Shown here piece by piece: positions 1 to 12,000 of a stretch of 64,000 nt of DNA. Origin of the DNA: Hippasteria phrygiana (Eukaryota > Echinodermata > Asteroidea > Valvatida > Goniasteridae); assembly GCA_037893225.1 (NCBI GenBank), contig JAZGUH010000725.1, forward strand, positions 334,764 to 398,763, given 5' to 3'. The notes under the pieces are model-generated. The model worked only from the letters and a program-made list of their open reading frames with translations. It was not told where the DNA came from and ran no database searches. Each line of letters starts with the position of its first letter. The stretch's first letter is position 1. A program made the position numbers and the translations under genes.

Positions 1-13
1 TCTTCAACAGCAG
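1..13 (+). CDS. 3' tail of exon C of the preceding module (partial)
   Basis: The first 13 bases match the last 13 bases of every family 1 exon C (S-S-T-A plus the first base of a Glu codon). They are followed at base 14 by the standard GTAAGA donor. The intron at 14-108 is the usual 95-bp intron 3. This shows that at least one more module lies upstream. Confidence 0.9.
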
Positions 14-3000
14 GTAAGACCAGTATCCTAACGGGGTGAACATTTTGGCTGGCTGGTAATCTGGGTACAGCCAATTGATAATAATCTTGTCTACTTTTAT
101 TCTGCCAGAAACCGAGACAACAAGAGTGGTTTCCACCGTAACCGAAAGCACGACTGGTGCTGTCACGACAACCGAAGAAGTGAAAACTACCACCGTTACA
201 ACTGCTGCCGGGGAAGAGCTGACCACAGTCACAACATCAGTGCCGCTTGTGTCCACAACTCCAGGCTACTGCCTAGAACCAATGGGTGAACAGGCAGGAC
301 TTGAAGTAGAGCAATCTGCTGATGGCAAGTCCAGCCTTGACGAGACCACCGGAACATGGAAGATACCAGCGCCGATAACAGAGGACAGAGCAAAGACACC
401 AAAGCTGGTGACCGAGTTTTCCAAAGTGTCGGTTGTCACGGGTATTAGACTGACCAACGTGGCAGACGGTCTTGGCTTTGTGCCGACTGAGACCATTGTG
501 ATGACTCTGGCAGTGTCCTACAGGAGTCCAGGAGAGGAGGAGTTCCTTGAAGTTCCAGAGGAGAAGACAGGTCAAGCGGTAAGTGGTTGAATCTTTTGCA
601 AGAAATATCGGTGTTGGTGTAGATTGGTGATTTGGCCTAAAACTTGGCCGTTGGAGTGGTGGCGTATTAAACTGAGTTGTATTTTCTTTCATTTTGCAGC
701 TTGTGACATTGACTCTGGAGCCCGAAATGGCCGAGACTTATCTCTTGCCCGAAGTGTCTTCTCTGGATGGTGTGACCGGCATTCGTCTAGAGGTAGTCGG
801 AATCAGTGGGGCCAATTCCACAAACCTAGTTGTAGACATTCTGGGCTGTGTAAAAGGTGAGTAAGATTGGAATCAGAAATGTTTAATTTGGCTAGAGCAG
901 AAGCCCAAGCCGATGGGATGCTTTTGAGGAAACAAAATAGTGTGGTGTGAGATCTTGAACACTGACGGGTTTTTTGTTTTGGTGTCGTATTTGTTTGGTT
1001 TTTGTAATAGAATTGTCTACTGGAGCTCCTGCAAGAGACCAGCCACAAACCGTGCCGACCAAAGTCATAGTAACCACAACAAATGTTGTGACAACTCCCC
1101 TCGGGACAACAACGGAGGAATCAACAACAATCAAAACAACATTGCCAGCCCTGTCTTCAACAGCAGGTAAGACCAGTATCCTAACGGGGTGAACATTTTG
1201 GCTGGCTGGTAATCTGGGTACAGCCAATTGATAATAATCTTGTCTACTTTTATTCTGCCAGAAACCGAGACAACAAGAGTGGTTTCCACCGTAACCGAAA
1301 GCACGACTGGTGCTGTCAAGACAACCGAAGAAGTGAAAACTACCACCGTTACAACTGCTGCCGGGGAAGAGCTGACCACAGTCACAACATCAGTGCCGCT
1401 TGTGTCCACAACTCCAGGCTACTGCCTAGAACCAATGGGTGAACAGGCAGGACTTGAAATAGAGCAATCTGCTGATGGCAAGTCCAGCCTTGACGAGACT
1501 ACCGGAACATGGAAGATACCAGCGCCGATAACAGAGGACAGAGCAAAGACACCAAAGCTGGTGACCGAGTTTTCCAAAGTGTCGGTTGTCACGGGTATTA
1601 GACTGACCAACGTGGCAGACGGTCTTGGCTTTGTGCCGACTGAGACCATTGTGATGACTCTGGCAGTGTCCTACAGGAGTCCAGGAGAGGAGGAGTTCCT
1701 TGAAGTTCCAGAGGAGAAGACAGGTCAAGCGGTAAGTGGTTGAATCTTTTGCAAGAAATATCGGTGTTGGTGTAGATTGGTGATTTGGCCTAAAACTTGG
1801 CCGTTGGAGTGGTGGCGTAACTGAGTTGTATTTTCTTTCATTTTGCAGCTTGTGACATTGACTCTGGAGCCCGAAATGGCCGAGACTTATCTCTTGCCCG
1901 AAGTGTCTTCTCTGGATGGTGTGACCGGCATTCGTCTAGAGGTAGTCGGAATCAGTGGGGCCAATTCCACAAACCTAGTTGTAGACATTCTGGGCTGTGT
2001 AAAAGGTGAGTAAGATTGGAATCAGAAATGTTTAATTTGGCTAGAGCAGAAGCCCGAGCCGATGGGATGCTTTTGAGGAAAAACAATAGTTTGGTGTGAG
2101 ATCTTGAACACTGACGGGTTTTTGTTTTGGTGTCGTATTTGTTTGGTTTTTGTAATAGAATTGTCTACTGGAGCTCCTGCAAGAGACCAGCCACAAACCG
2201 TGCCGACCAAAGTCATAGTAACCACAACAAATGTTGTGACAACTCCCCTCGGGACAACAACGGAGGAATCAACAACAATAAAAACAACATTGCCAGCCCT
2301 GTCTTCAACAGCAGGTAAGACCAGTATCCTAACGGGGTGAACATTTTGGCTGGCTGGTAATCTGGGTACAGCCAATTGATAATAATCTTGTCTACTTTTA
2401 TTCTGCCAGAAACCGAGACAACAAGAGTGGTTTCCACCGTAACCGAAAGCACGACTGGTGCTGTCACGACAACCGAAGAAGTGAAAACTACCACCGTTAC
2501 AACTGCTGCCGGGGAAGAGCTGACCACAGTCACAACATCAGTGCCGCTTGTGTCCACAACTCCAGGCTACTGCCTAGAACCAATGGGTGAACAGGCAGGA
2601 CTTGAAGTAGAGCAATCTGCTGATGGCAAGTCCAGCCTTGACGAGACCACCGGAACATGGAAGATACCAGCGCCGATAACAGAGGACAGAGCAAAGACAC
2701 CAAAGCTGGTGACCGAGTTTTCCAAAGTGTCGGTTGTCACGGGTATTAGACTGACCAACGTGGCAGACGGTCTTGGCTTTGTGCCGACTGAGACCATTGT
2801 GATGACTCTGGCAGTATCCTACAGGAGTCCAGGAGAGGAGGAGTTCCTTGAAGTTCCAGAGGAGAAGACAGGTCAAGCGGTAAGTGGTTGAATCTTTTGC
2901 AAGAAATATCGGTGTTGGTGTAGATTGGTGATTTGGCCTAAAACTTGGCCGTTGGAGTGGTGGCGTATTAAACTGAGTTGTATTTTCTTTCATTTTGCAG

Positions 3001-6000
3001 CTTGTGACATTGACTCTGGAGCCCGAAATGGCCGAGACTTATCTCTTGCCCGAAGTGTCTTCTCTGGATGGTGTGACCGGCATTCGTCTAGAGGTAGTCG
3101 GAATCAGTGGGGCCAATTCCACAAACCTAGTTGTAGACATTCTGGGCTGTGTAAAAGGTGAGTAAGATTGGAATCAGAAATGTTTAATTTGCCTAGAGCA
3201 GAAGCCCGAGCCGATAGGATGCTTTTGAGGAAACAAAATAGTGTGGTGTGAGATCTTGAACACTGACGGGTTTTTGTTTTGGTGTCGTATTTGTTTGGTT
3301 TTTGTAATAGAATTGTCTACTGGAGCTCCTGCAAGAGACCAGCCACAAACCGTGCCGACCAAAGTCATAGTAACCACAACAAATGTTGTGACAACTCCCC
3401 TCGGGACAACAACGGAGGAATCAACAACAATCAAAACAGCATTGCCAGCCCTGTCTTCAACAGCAGGTAAGACCAGTATCCTAACGGGGTGAACATTTTG
3501 GCTGGCTGGTAATCTGGGTACAGCCAATTGATAATAATCTTGTCTACTTTTATTCTGCCAGAAACCGAGACAACAAGAGTGGTTTCCACCGTAACCGAAA
3601 GCACGACTGGTGCTGTCAAGACAACCGAAGAAGTGAAAACTACCACCGTTACAACTGCTGCCGGGGAAGAGCTGACCACAGTCACAACATCAGTGCCGCT
3701 TGTGTCCACAACTCCAGGCTACTGCCTAGAACCAATGGGTGAACAGGCAGGACTTGAAGTAGAGCAATCTGCTGATGGCAAGTCCAGCCTTGACGAGACT
3801 ACCGGAACATGGAAGATACCAGCGCCGATAACAGAGGACAGAGCAAAGACACCAAAGCTGGTGACCAAGTTTTCCAAAGTGTCGGTTGTCACGGGTATTA
3901 GACTGACCAACGTGGCAGACGGTCTTGGCTTTGTGCCGACTGAGACCATTGTGATGACTCTGGCTGTGTCCTACAGGAGTCCAGGAGAGGAGGAGTTCCT
4001 TGAAGTTCCAGAGGAGAAGACAGGTCAAGCGGTAAGTGGTTGAATCTTTTGCAAGAAATATCGGTGTTGTTGTAGATTGGTGATTTGGCCTAAAACTTGG
4101 CCGTTGGAGTGGTGGCGTAACTGAGTTGTATTTTCTTTCATTTTGCAGCTTGTGACTTTGACTCTGGAGCCCGAAATGGCCGAGACTTATCTCTTGCCCG
4201 TAGTGTCTTCTCTGGATGGTGTGACCGGCATTCGTCTAGAGGTAGTCGGAATCAGTGGGGCCAATTCCACAAACCTAGTTGTAGACATTCTGGGCTGTGT
4301 AAAAGGTGAGTAAGATTGGAATCAGAAATGTTTAATTTGGCTAGAGCAGAAGCCCGAGCCGATGGGATGCTTTTGAGGAAAAACAATAGTGTGGTGTGAG
4401 ATCTTGAACACTGACTGGTTTTTGTTTTGGTGTCGTATTTGTTTGGTTTTTGTAATAGAATTGTCTACTGGAGCTCTTGCAAGAGACCAGCCACAAACCG
4501 TGCCGACCAAAGTCATAGTAACCACAACAAATGTTGTGACAACTCCCCTCGGGACAACAACGGAGGAATCAACAACAATCAAAACAACATTGCCAGCCCT
4601 GTCTTCAACAGCAGGTAAGACCAGTATCCTAACGGGGTGAACATTTTGGCTGGCTGGTAATCTGGGTACAGCCAATTGATAATAATCTTGTCTACTTTTA
4701 TTCTGCCAGAAACCGAGACAACAAGAGTGGTTTCCACCGTAACCGAAAGCACGACTGGTGCTGTCAAGACAACCGAAGAAGTGAAAACTACCACCGTTAC
4801 AACTGCTGCCGGGGAAGAGCTGACCACAGTCACAACATCAGTGCCGCTTGTGTCCACAACTCCAGGCTACTGCCTAGAACCAATGGGTGAACAGGCAGGA
4901 CTTGAAGTAGAGCAATCTGCTGATGGCAAGTCCAGCCTTGACGAGACTACCGGAACATGGAAGATACCAGCGCCGATAACAGAGGACAGAGCAAAGACAC
5001 CAAAGCTGGTGACCAAGTTTTCCAAAGTGTCGGTTGTCACGGGTATTAGACTGACCAACGTGCCAGACGGTCTTGGCTTTGTGCCGACTGAGACCATTGT
5101 GATGACTCTGGCAGTGTCCTACAGGAGTCCAGGAGAGGAGGAGTTCCTTGAAGTTCCAGAGGAGAAGACAGGTCAAGCGGTAAGTGGTTGAATCTTTTGC
5201 AAGAAATATCGGTGTTGTTGTAGATTGGTGATTTGGCCTAAAACTTGGCCGTTGGAGTGGTGGCGTAACTGAGTTGTATTTTCTTTCATTTTGCAGCTTG
5301 TGACTTTGACTCTGGAGCCCGAAATGGCCGAGACTTATCTCTTGCCCGAAGTGTCTTCTCTGGATGGTGTGACCGGCATTCGTCTAGAGGTAGTCGGAAT
5401 CAGTGGGGCCAATTCCACAAACCTAGTTGTAGACATTCTGGGCTGTGTAAAAGGTGAGTAAGATTGGAATCAGAAATGTTTAATTTGGCTAGAGCAGAAG
5501 CCCGAGCCGATGGGATGCTTTTGAGGAAAAACAATAGTGTGGTGTGAGATCTTGAACACTGACGGGTTTTTGTTTTGGTGTTGTATTTGTTTGGTTTTTG
5601 TAATAGAATTGTCTACTGGAGCTCCTGCAAGAGACCAGCCACAAACCGTGCCGACCAAAGTCATAGTAACCACAACAAATGTTGTGACAACTCCCCTCGG
5701 GACAACAACGGAGGAATCAACAACAATCAAAACAACATTGCCAGCCCTGTCTTCAACAGCAGGTAAGACCAGTATCCTAACGGGGTGAACATTTTGGCTG
5801 GCTGGTAATCTGGGTACAGCCAATTGATAATAATCGTGTCTACTTTTATTCTGCCAGAAACCGAGACAACAAGAGTGGTTTCCACCGTAACCGAAAGCAC
5901 GACTGGTGCTGTCAAGACAACCGAAGAAGTGAAAACTACCACCGTTACAACTGCTGCCGGGGAAGAGCTGACCACAGTCACAACATCAGTGCCGCTTGTG

Positions 6001-9000
6001 TCCACAACTCCAGGCTACTGCCTAGAACCAATGGGTGAACAGGCAGGACTTGAAGTAGAGCAATCTGCTGATGGCAAGTCCAGCCTTGACGAGACCACCG
6101 GAACATGGAAGATACCAGCGCCGATAACAGAGGACAGAGCAAAGACACCAAAGCTGGTGACCGAGTTTTCCAAAGTGTCGGTTGTCACGGGTATTAGACT
6201 GACCAACGTGGCAGACGGTCTTGGCTTTGTGCCGACTGAGACCATTGTGATGACTCTGGCAGTATCCTACAGGAGTCCAGGAGAGGAGGAGTTCCTTGAA
6301 GTTCCAGAGGAGAAGACAGGTCAAGCGGTAAGTGGTTGAATCTTTTGCAAGAAATATCGGTGTTGGTGTAGATTGGTGATTTGGCCTAAAACTTGGCCGT
6401 TGGAGTGGTGGCGTATTAAACTGAGTTGTATTTTCTTTCATTTTGCAGCTTGTGACATTGACTCTGGAGCCCGAAATGGCCGAGACTTATCTCTTGCCCG
6501 AAGTGTCTTCTCTGGATGGTGTGACCGGCATTCGTCTAGAGGTAGTCGGAATCAGTGGGGCCAATTCCACAAACCTAGTTGTAGACATTCTGGGCTGTGT
6601 AAAAGGTGAGTAAGATTGGAATCAGAAATGTTTAATTTGCCTAGAGCAGAAGCCCGAGCCGATAGGATGCTTTTGAGGAAACAAAATAGTGTGGTGTGAG
6701 ATCTTGAACACTGACGGGTTTTTGTTTTGGTGTCGTATTTGTTTGGTTTTTGTAATAGAATTGTCTACTGGAGCTCCTGCAAGAGACCAGCCCCAAACCG
6801 TGCCGACCAAAGTCATAGTAACCACAACAAATGTTGTGACAACTCCCCTCGGGACAACAACGGAGGAATCAACAACAATAAAAACAGCATTGCCAGCCCT
6901 GTCTTCAACAGCAGGTAAGACCAGTATCCTAACGGGGTGAACATTTTGGCTGGCTGGTAATCTGGGTACAGCCAATTGATAATAATCTTGTCTACTTTTA
7001 TTCTGCCAGAAACCGAGACAACAAGAGTGGTTTCCACCGTAACCGAAAGCACGACTGGTGCTGTCAAGACAACCGAAGAAGTGAAAACTACCACCGTTAC
7101 AACTGCTGCCGGGGAAGAGCTGACCACAGTCACAACATCAGTGCCGCTTGTGTCCACAACTCCAGGCTACTGCCTAGAACCAATGGGTGAACAGGCAGGA
7201 CTTGAAGTAGAGCAATCTGCTGATGGCAAGTCCAGCCTTGACGAGACTACCGGAACATGGAAGATACCAGCGCCGATAACAGAGGACAGAGCAAAGACAC
7301 CAAAGCTGGTGACCAAGTTTTCCAAAGTGTCGGTTGTCACGGGTATTAGACTGACCAACGTGGCAGACGGTCTTGGCTTTGTGCCGACTGAGACCATTGT
7401 GATGACTCTGGCAGTGTCCTACAGGAGTCCAGGAGAGGAGGAGTTCCTTGAAGTTCCAGAGGAGAAGACAGGTCAAGCGGTAAGTGGTTGAATCTTTTGC
7501 AAGAAATATCGGTGTTGTTGTAGATTGGTGATTTGGCCTAAAACTTGGCCGTTGGAGTGGTGGCGTAACTGAGTTGTATTTTCTTTCATTTTGCAGCTTG
7601 TGACTTTGACTCTGGAGCCCGAAATGGCCGAGACTTATCTCTTGCCCGAAGTGTCTTCTCTGGATGGTGTGACCGGCATTCGTCTAGAGGTAGTCGGAAT
7701 CAGTGGGGCCAATTCCACAAACCTAGTTGTAGACATTCTGGGCTGTGTAAAAGGTGAGTAAGATTGGAATCAGAAATGTTTAATTTGGCTAGAGCAGAAG
7801 CCCGAGCCGATGGGATGCTTTTGAGGAAAAACAATAGTGTGGTGTGAGATCTTGAACACTGACGGGTTTTTGTTTTGGTGTTGTATTTGTTTGGTTTTTG
7901 TAATAGAATTGTCTACTGGAGCTCCTGCAAGAGACCAGCCACAAACCGTGCCGACCAAAGTCATAGTAACCACAACAAATGTTGTGACAACTCCCCTCGG
8001 GACAACAACGGAGGAATCAACAACAATCAAAACAACATTGCCAGCCCTGTCTTCAACAGCAGGTAAGACCAGTATCCTAACGGGGTGAACATTTTGGCTG
8101 GCTGGTAATCTGGGTACAGCCAATTGATAATAATCTTGTCTACTTTTATTCTGCCAGAAACCGAGACAACAAGAGTGGTTTCCACCGTAACCGAAAGCAC
8201 GACTGGTGCTGTCAAGACAACCGAAGAAGTGGAAACTACCACCGTTACAACTGCTGCCGGGGAAGAGCTGACCACAGTCACAACATCAGTGCCGCTTGTG
8301 TCCACAACTCCAGGCTACTGCCTAGAACCAATGGGTGAACAGGCAGGACTTGAAGTAGAGCAATCTGCTGATGGCAAGTCCAGCCTTGACGAGACTACCG
8401 GAACATGGAAGATACCAGCGCCGATAACAGAGGACAGAGCAAAGACACCAAAGCTGGTGACCAAGTTTTCCAAAGTGTCGGTTGTCACGGGTATTAGACT
8501 GACCAACGTGCCAGACGGTCTTGGCTTTGTGCCGACTGAGACCATTGTGATGACTCTGGCAGTGTCCTACAGGAGTCCAGGAGAGGAGGAGTTCCTTGAA
8601 GTTCCAGAGGAGAAGACAGGTCAAGTGGTAAGTGGTTGAATCTTTTGCAAGAAATATCGGTGTTGTTGTAGATTGGTGATTTGGCCTAAAACTTGGCCGT
8701 TGGAGTGGTGGCGTAACTGAGTTGTATTTTCTTTCATTTTGCAGCTTGTGACTTTGACTCTGGAGCCCGAAATGGCCGAGACTTATCTCTTGCCCGAAGT
8801 GTCTTCTCTGGATGGTGTGACCGGCATTCGTCTAGAGGTAGTCGGAATCAGTGGGGCCAATTCCACAAACCTAGTTGTAGACATTCTGGGCTGTGTAAAA
8901 GGTGAGTAAGATTGGAATCAGAAATGTTTAATTTGGCTAGAGCAGAAGCCCGAGCCGATGGGATGCTTTTGAGGAAAAACAATAGTGTGGTGTGAGATCT

Positions 9001-12000
9001 TGAACACTGACGGGTTTTTGTTTTGGTGTTGTATTTGTTTGGTTTTTGTAATAGAATTGTCTACTGGAGCTCCTGCAAGAGACCAGCCACAAACCGTGCC
9101 GACCAAAGTCATAGTAACCACAACAAATGTTGTGACAACTCCCCTCGGGACAACAACGGAGGAATCAACAACAATAAAAACAGCATTGCCAGCCCTGTCT
9201 TCAACAGCAGGTAAGACCAGTATCCTAACGGGGTGAACATTTTGGCTGGCTGGTAATCTGGGTACAGCCAATTGATAATAATCTTGTCTACTTTTATTCT
9301 GCCAGAAACCGAGACAACAAGAGTGGTTTCCACCGTAACCGAAAGCACGACTGGTGCTGTCAAGACAACCGAAGAAGTGAAAACTACCACCGTTACAACT
9401 GCTGCCGGGGAAGAGCTGACCACAGTCACAACATCAGTGCCGCTTGTGTCCACAACTCCAGGCTACTGCCTAGAACCAATGGGTGAACAGGCAGGACTTG
9501 AAGTAGAGCAATCTGCTGATGGCAAGTCCAGCCTTGACGAGACTACCGGAACATGGAAGATACCAGCGCCGATAACAGAGGACAGAGCAAAGACACCAAA
9601 GCTGGTGACCAAGTTTTCCAAAGTGTCGGTTGTCACGGGTATTAGACTGACCAACGTGGCAGACGGTCTTGGCTTTGTGCCGACTGAGACCATTGTGATG
9701 ACTCTGGCTGTGTCCTACAGGAGTCCAGGAGAGGAGGAGTTCCTTGAAGTTCCAGAGGAGAAGACAGGTCAAGCGGTAAGTGGTTGAATCTTTTGCAAGA
9801 AATATCGGTGTTGTTGTAGATTGGTGATTTGGCCTAAAACTTGGCCGTTGGAGTGGTGGCGTAACTGAGTTGTATTTTCTTTCATTTTGCAGCTTGTGAC
9901 TTTGACTCTGGAGCCCGAAATGGCCGAGACTTATCTCTTGCCCGTAGTGTCTTCTCTGGATGGTGTGACCGGCATTCGTCTAGAGGTAGTCGGAATCAGT
10001 GGGGCCAATTCCACAAACCTAGTTGTAGACATTCTGGGCTGTGTAAAAGGTGAGTAAGATTGGAATCAGAAATGTTTAATTTGGCTAGAGCAGAAGCCCG
10101 AGCCGATGGGATGCTTTTGAGGAAAAACAATAGTGTGGTGTGAGATCTTGAACACTGACGGGTTTTTGTTTTGGTGTCGTATTTGTTTGGTTTTTGTAAT
10201 AGAATTGTCTACTGGAGCTCTTGCAAGAGACCAGCCACAAACCGTGCCGACCAAAGTCATAGTAACCACAACAAATGTTGTGACAACTCCCCTCGGGACA
10301 ACAACGGAGGAATCAACAACAATCAAAACAACATTGCCAGCCCTGTCTTCAACAGCAGGTAAGACCAGTATCCTAACGGGGTGAACATTTTGGCTGGCTG
10401 GTAATCTGGGTACAGCCAATTGATAATAATCTTGTCTACTTTTATTCTGCCAGAAACCGAGACAACAAGAGTGGTTTCCACCGTAACCGAAAGCACGACT
10501 GGTGCTGTCAAGACAACCGAAGAAGTGAAAACTACCACCGTTACAACTGCTGCCGGGGAAGAGCTGACCACAGTCACAACATCAGTGCCGCTTGTGTCCA
10601 CAACTCCAGGCTACTGCCTAGAACCAATGGGTGAACAGGCAGGACTTGAAGTAGAGCAATCTGCTGATGGCAAGTCCAGCCTTGACGAGACTACCGGAAC
10701 ATGGAAGATACCAGCGCCGATAACAGAGGACAGAGCAAAGACACCAAAGCTGGTGACCAAGTTTTCCAAAGTGTCGGTTGTCACGGGTATTAGACTGACC
10801 AACGTGGCAGACGGTCTTGGCTTTGTGCCGACTGAGACCATTGTGATGACTCTGGCAGTGTCCTACAGGAGACCAGGAGAGGAGGAGTTCCTTGAAGTTC
10901 CAGAGGAGAAGACAGGTCAAGCGGTAAGTGGTTGAATCTTTTGCAAGAAATATCGGTGTTGTTGTAGATTGGTGATTTGGCCTAAAACTTGGCCGTTGGA
11001 GTGGTGGCGTAACTGAGTTGTATTTTCTTTCATTTTGCAGCTTGTGACTTTGACTCTGGAGCCCGAAATGGCCGAGACTTATCTCTTGCCCGAAGTGTCT
11101 TCTCTGGATGGTGTGACCGGCATTCGTCTAGAGGTAGTCGGAATCAGTGGGGCCAATTCCACAAACCTAGTTGTAGACATTCTGGGCTGTGTAAAAGGTG
11201 AGTAAGATTGGAATCAGAAATGTTTAATTTGGCTAGAGCAGAAGCCCGAGCCGATGGGATGCTTTTGAGGAAAAACAATAGTGTGGTGTGAGATCTTGAA
11301 CACTGACGGGTTTTTGTTTTGGTGTTGTATTTGTTTGGTTTTTGTAATAGAATTGTCTACTGGAGCTCCTGCAAGAGACCAGCCACAAACCGTGCCGACC
11401 AAAGTCATAGTAACCACAACAAATGTTGTGACAACTCCCCTCGGGACAACAACGGAGGAATCAACAACAATCAAAACAACATTGCCAGCCCTGTCTTCAA
11501 CAGCAGGTAAGACCAGTATCCTAACGGGGTGAACATTTTGGCTGGCTGGTAATCTGGGTACAGCCAATTGATAATAATCTTGTCTACTTTTATTCTGCCA
11601 GAAACCGAGACAACAAGAGTGGTTTCCACCGTAACCGAAAGCACGACTGGTGCTGTCAAGACAACCGAAGAAGTGGAAACTACCACCGTTACAACTGCTG
11701 CCGGGGAAGAGCTGACCACAGTCACAACATCAGTGTCGCTTGTGTCCACAACTCCAGGCTACTGCCTAGAACCAATGGGTGAACAGGCAGGACTTGAAGT
11801 AGAGCAATCTGCTGATGGCAAGTCCAGCCTTGACGAGACTACCGGAACATGGAAGATACCAGCGCCGATAACAGAGGACAGAGCAAAGACACCAAAGCTG
11901 GTGACCAAGTTTTCCAAAGTGTCGGTTGTCACGGGTATTAGACTGACCAACGTGCCAGACGGTCTTGGCTTTGTGCCGACTGAGACCATTGTGATGACTC

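Noticed and set aside
75..590. A 171-codon open frame starting at ATG 75, repeated in every family 1 module, as a stand-alone gene
   Set aside because: The ATG and the first 11 codons lie inside intron 3 and the last codons and stop lie in intron 1. The real exon is 109-578, bounded by good splice sites.
1011..1166. ACA/AAC-rich stretches of exon C as a microsatellite
   Set aside because: They are codon-level Thr/Asn repeats within the linker, with identical length in every copy, and show no length variation expected of a free microsatellite.
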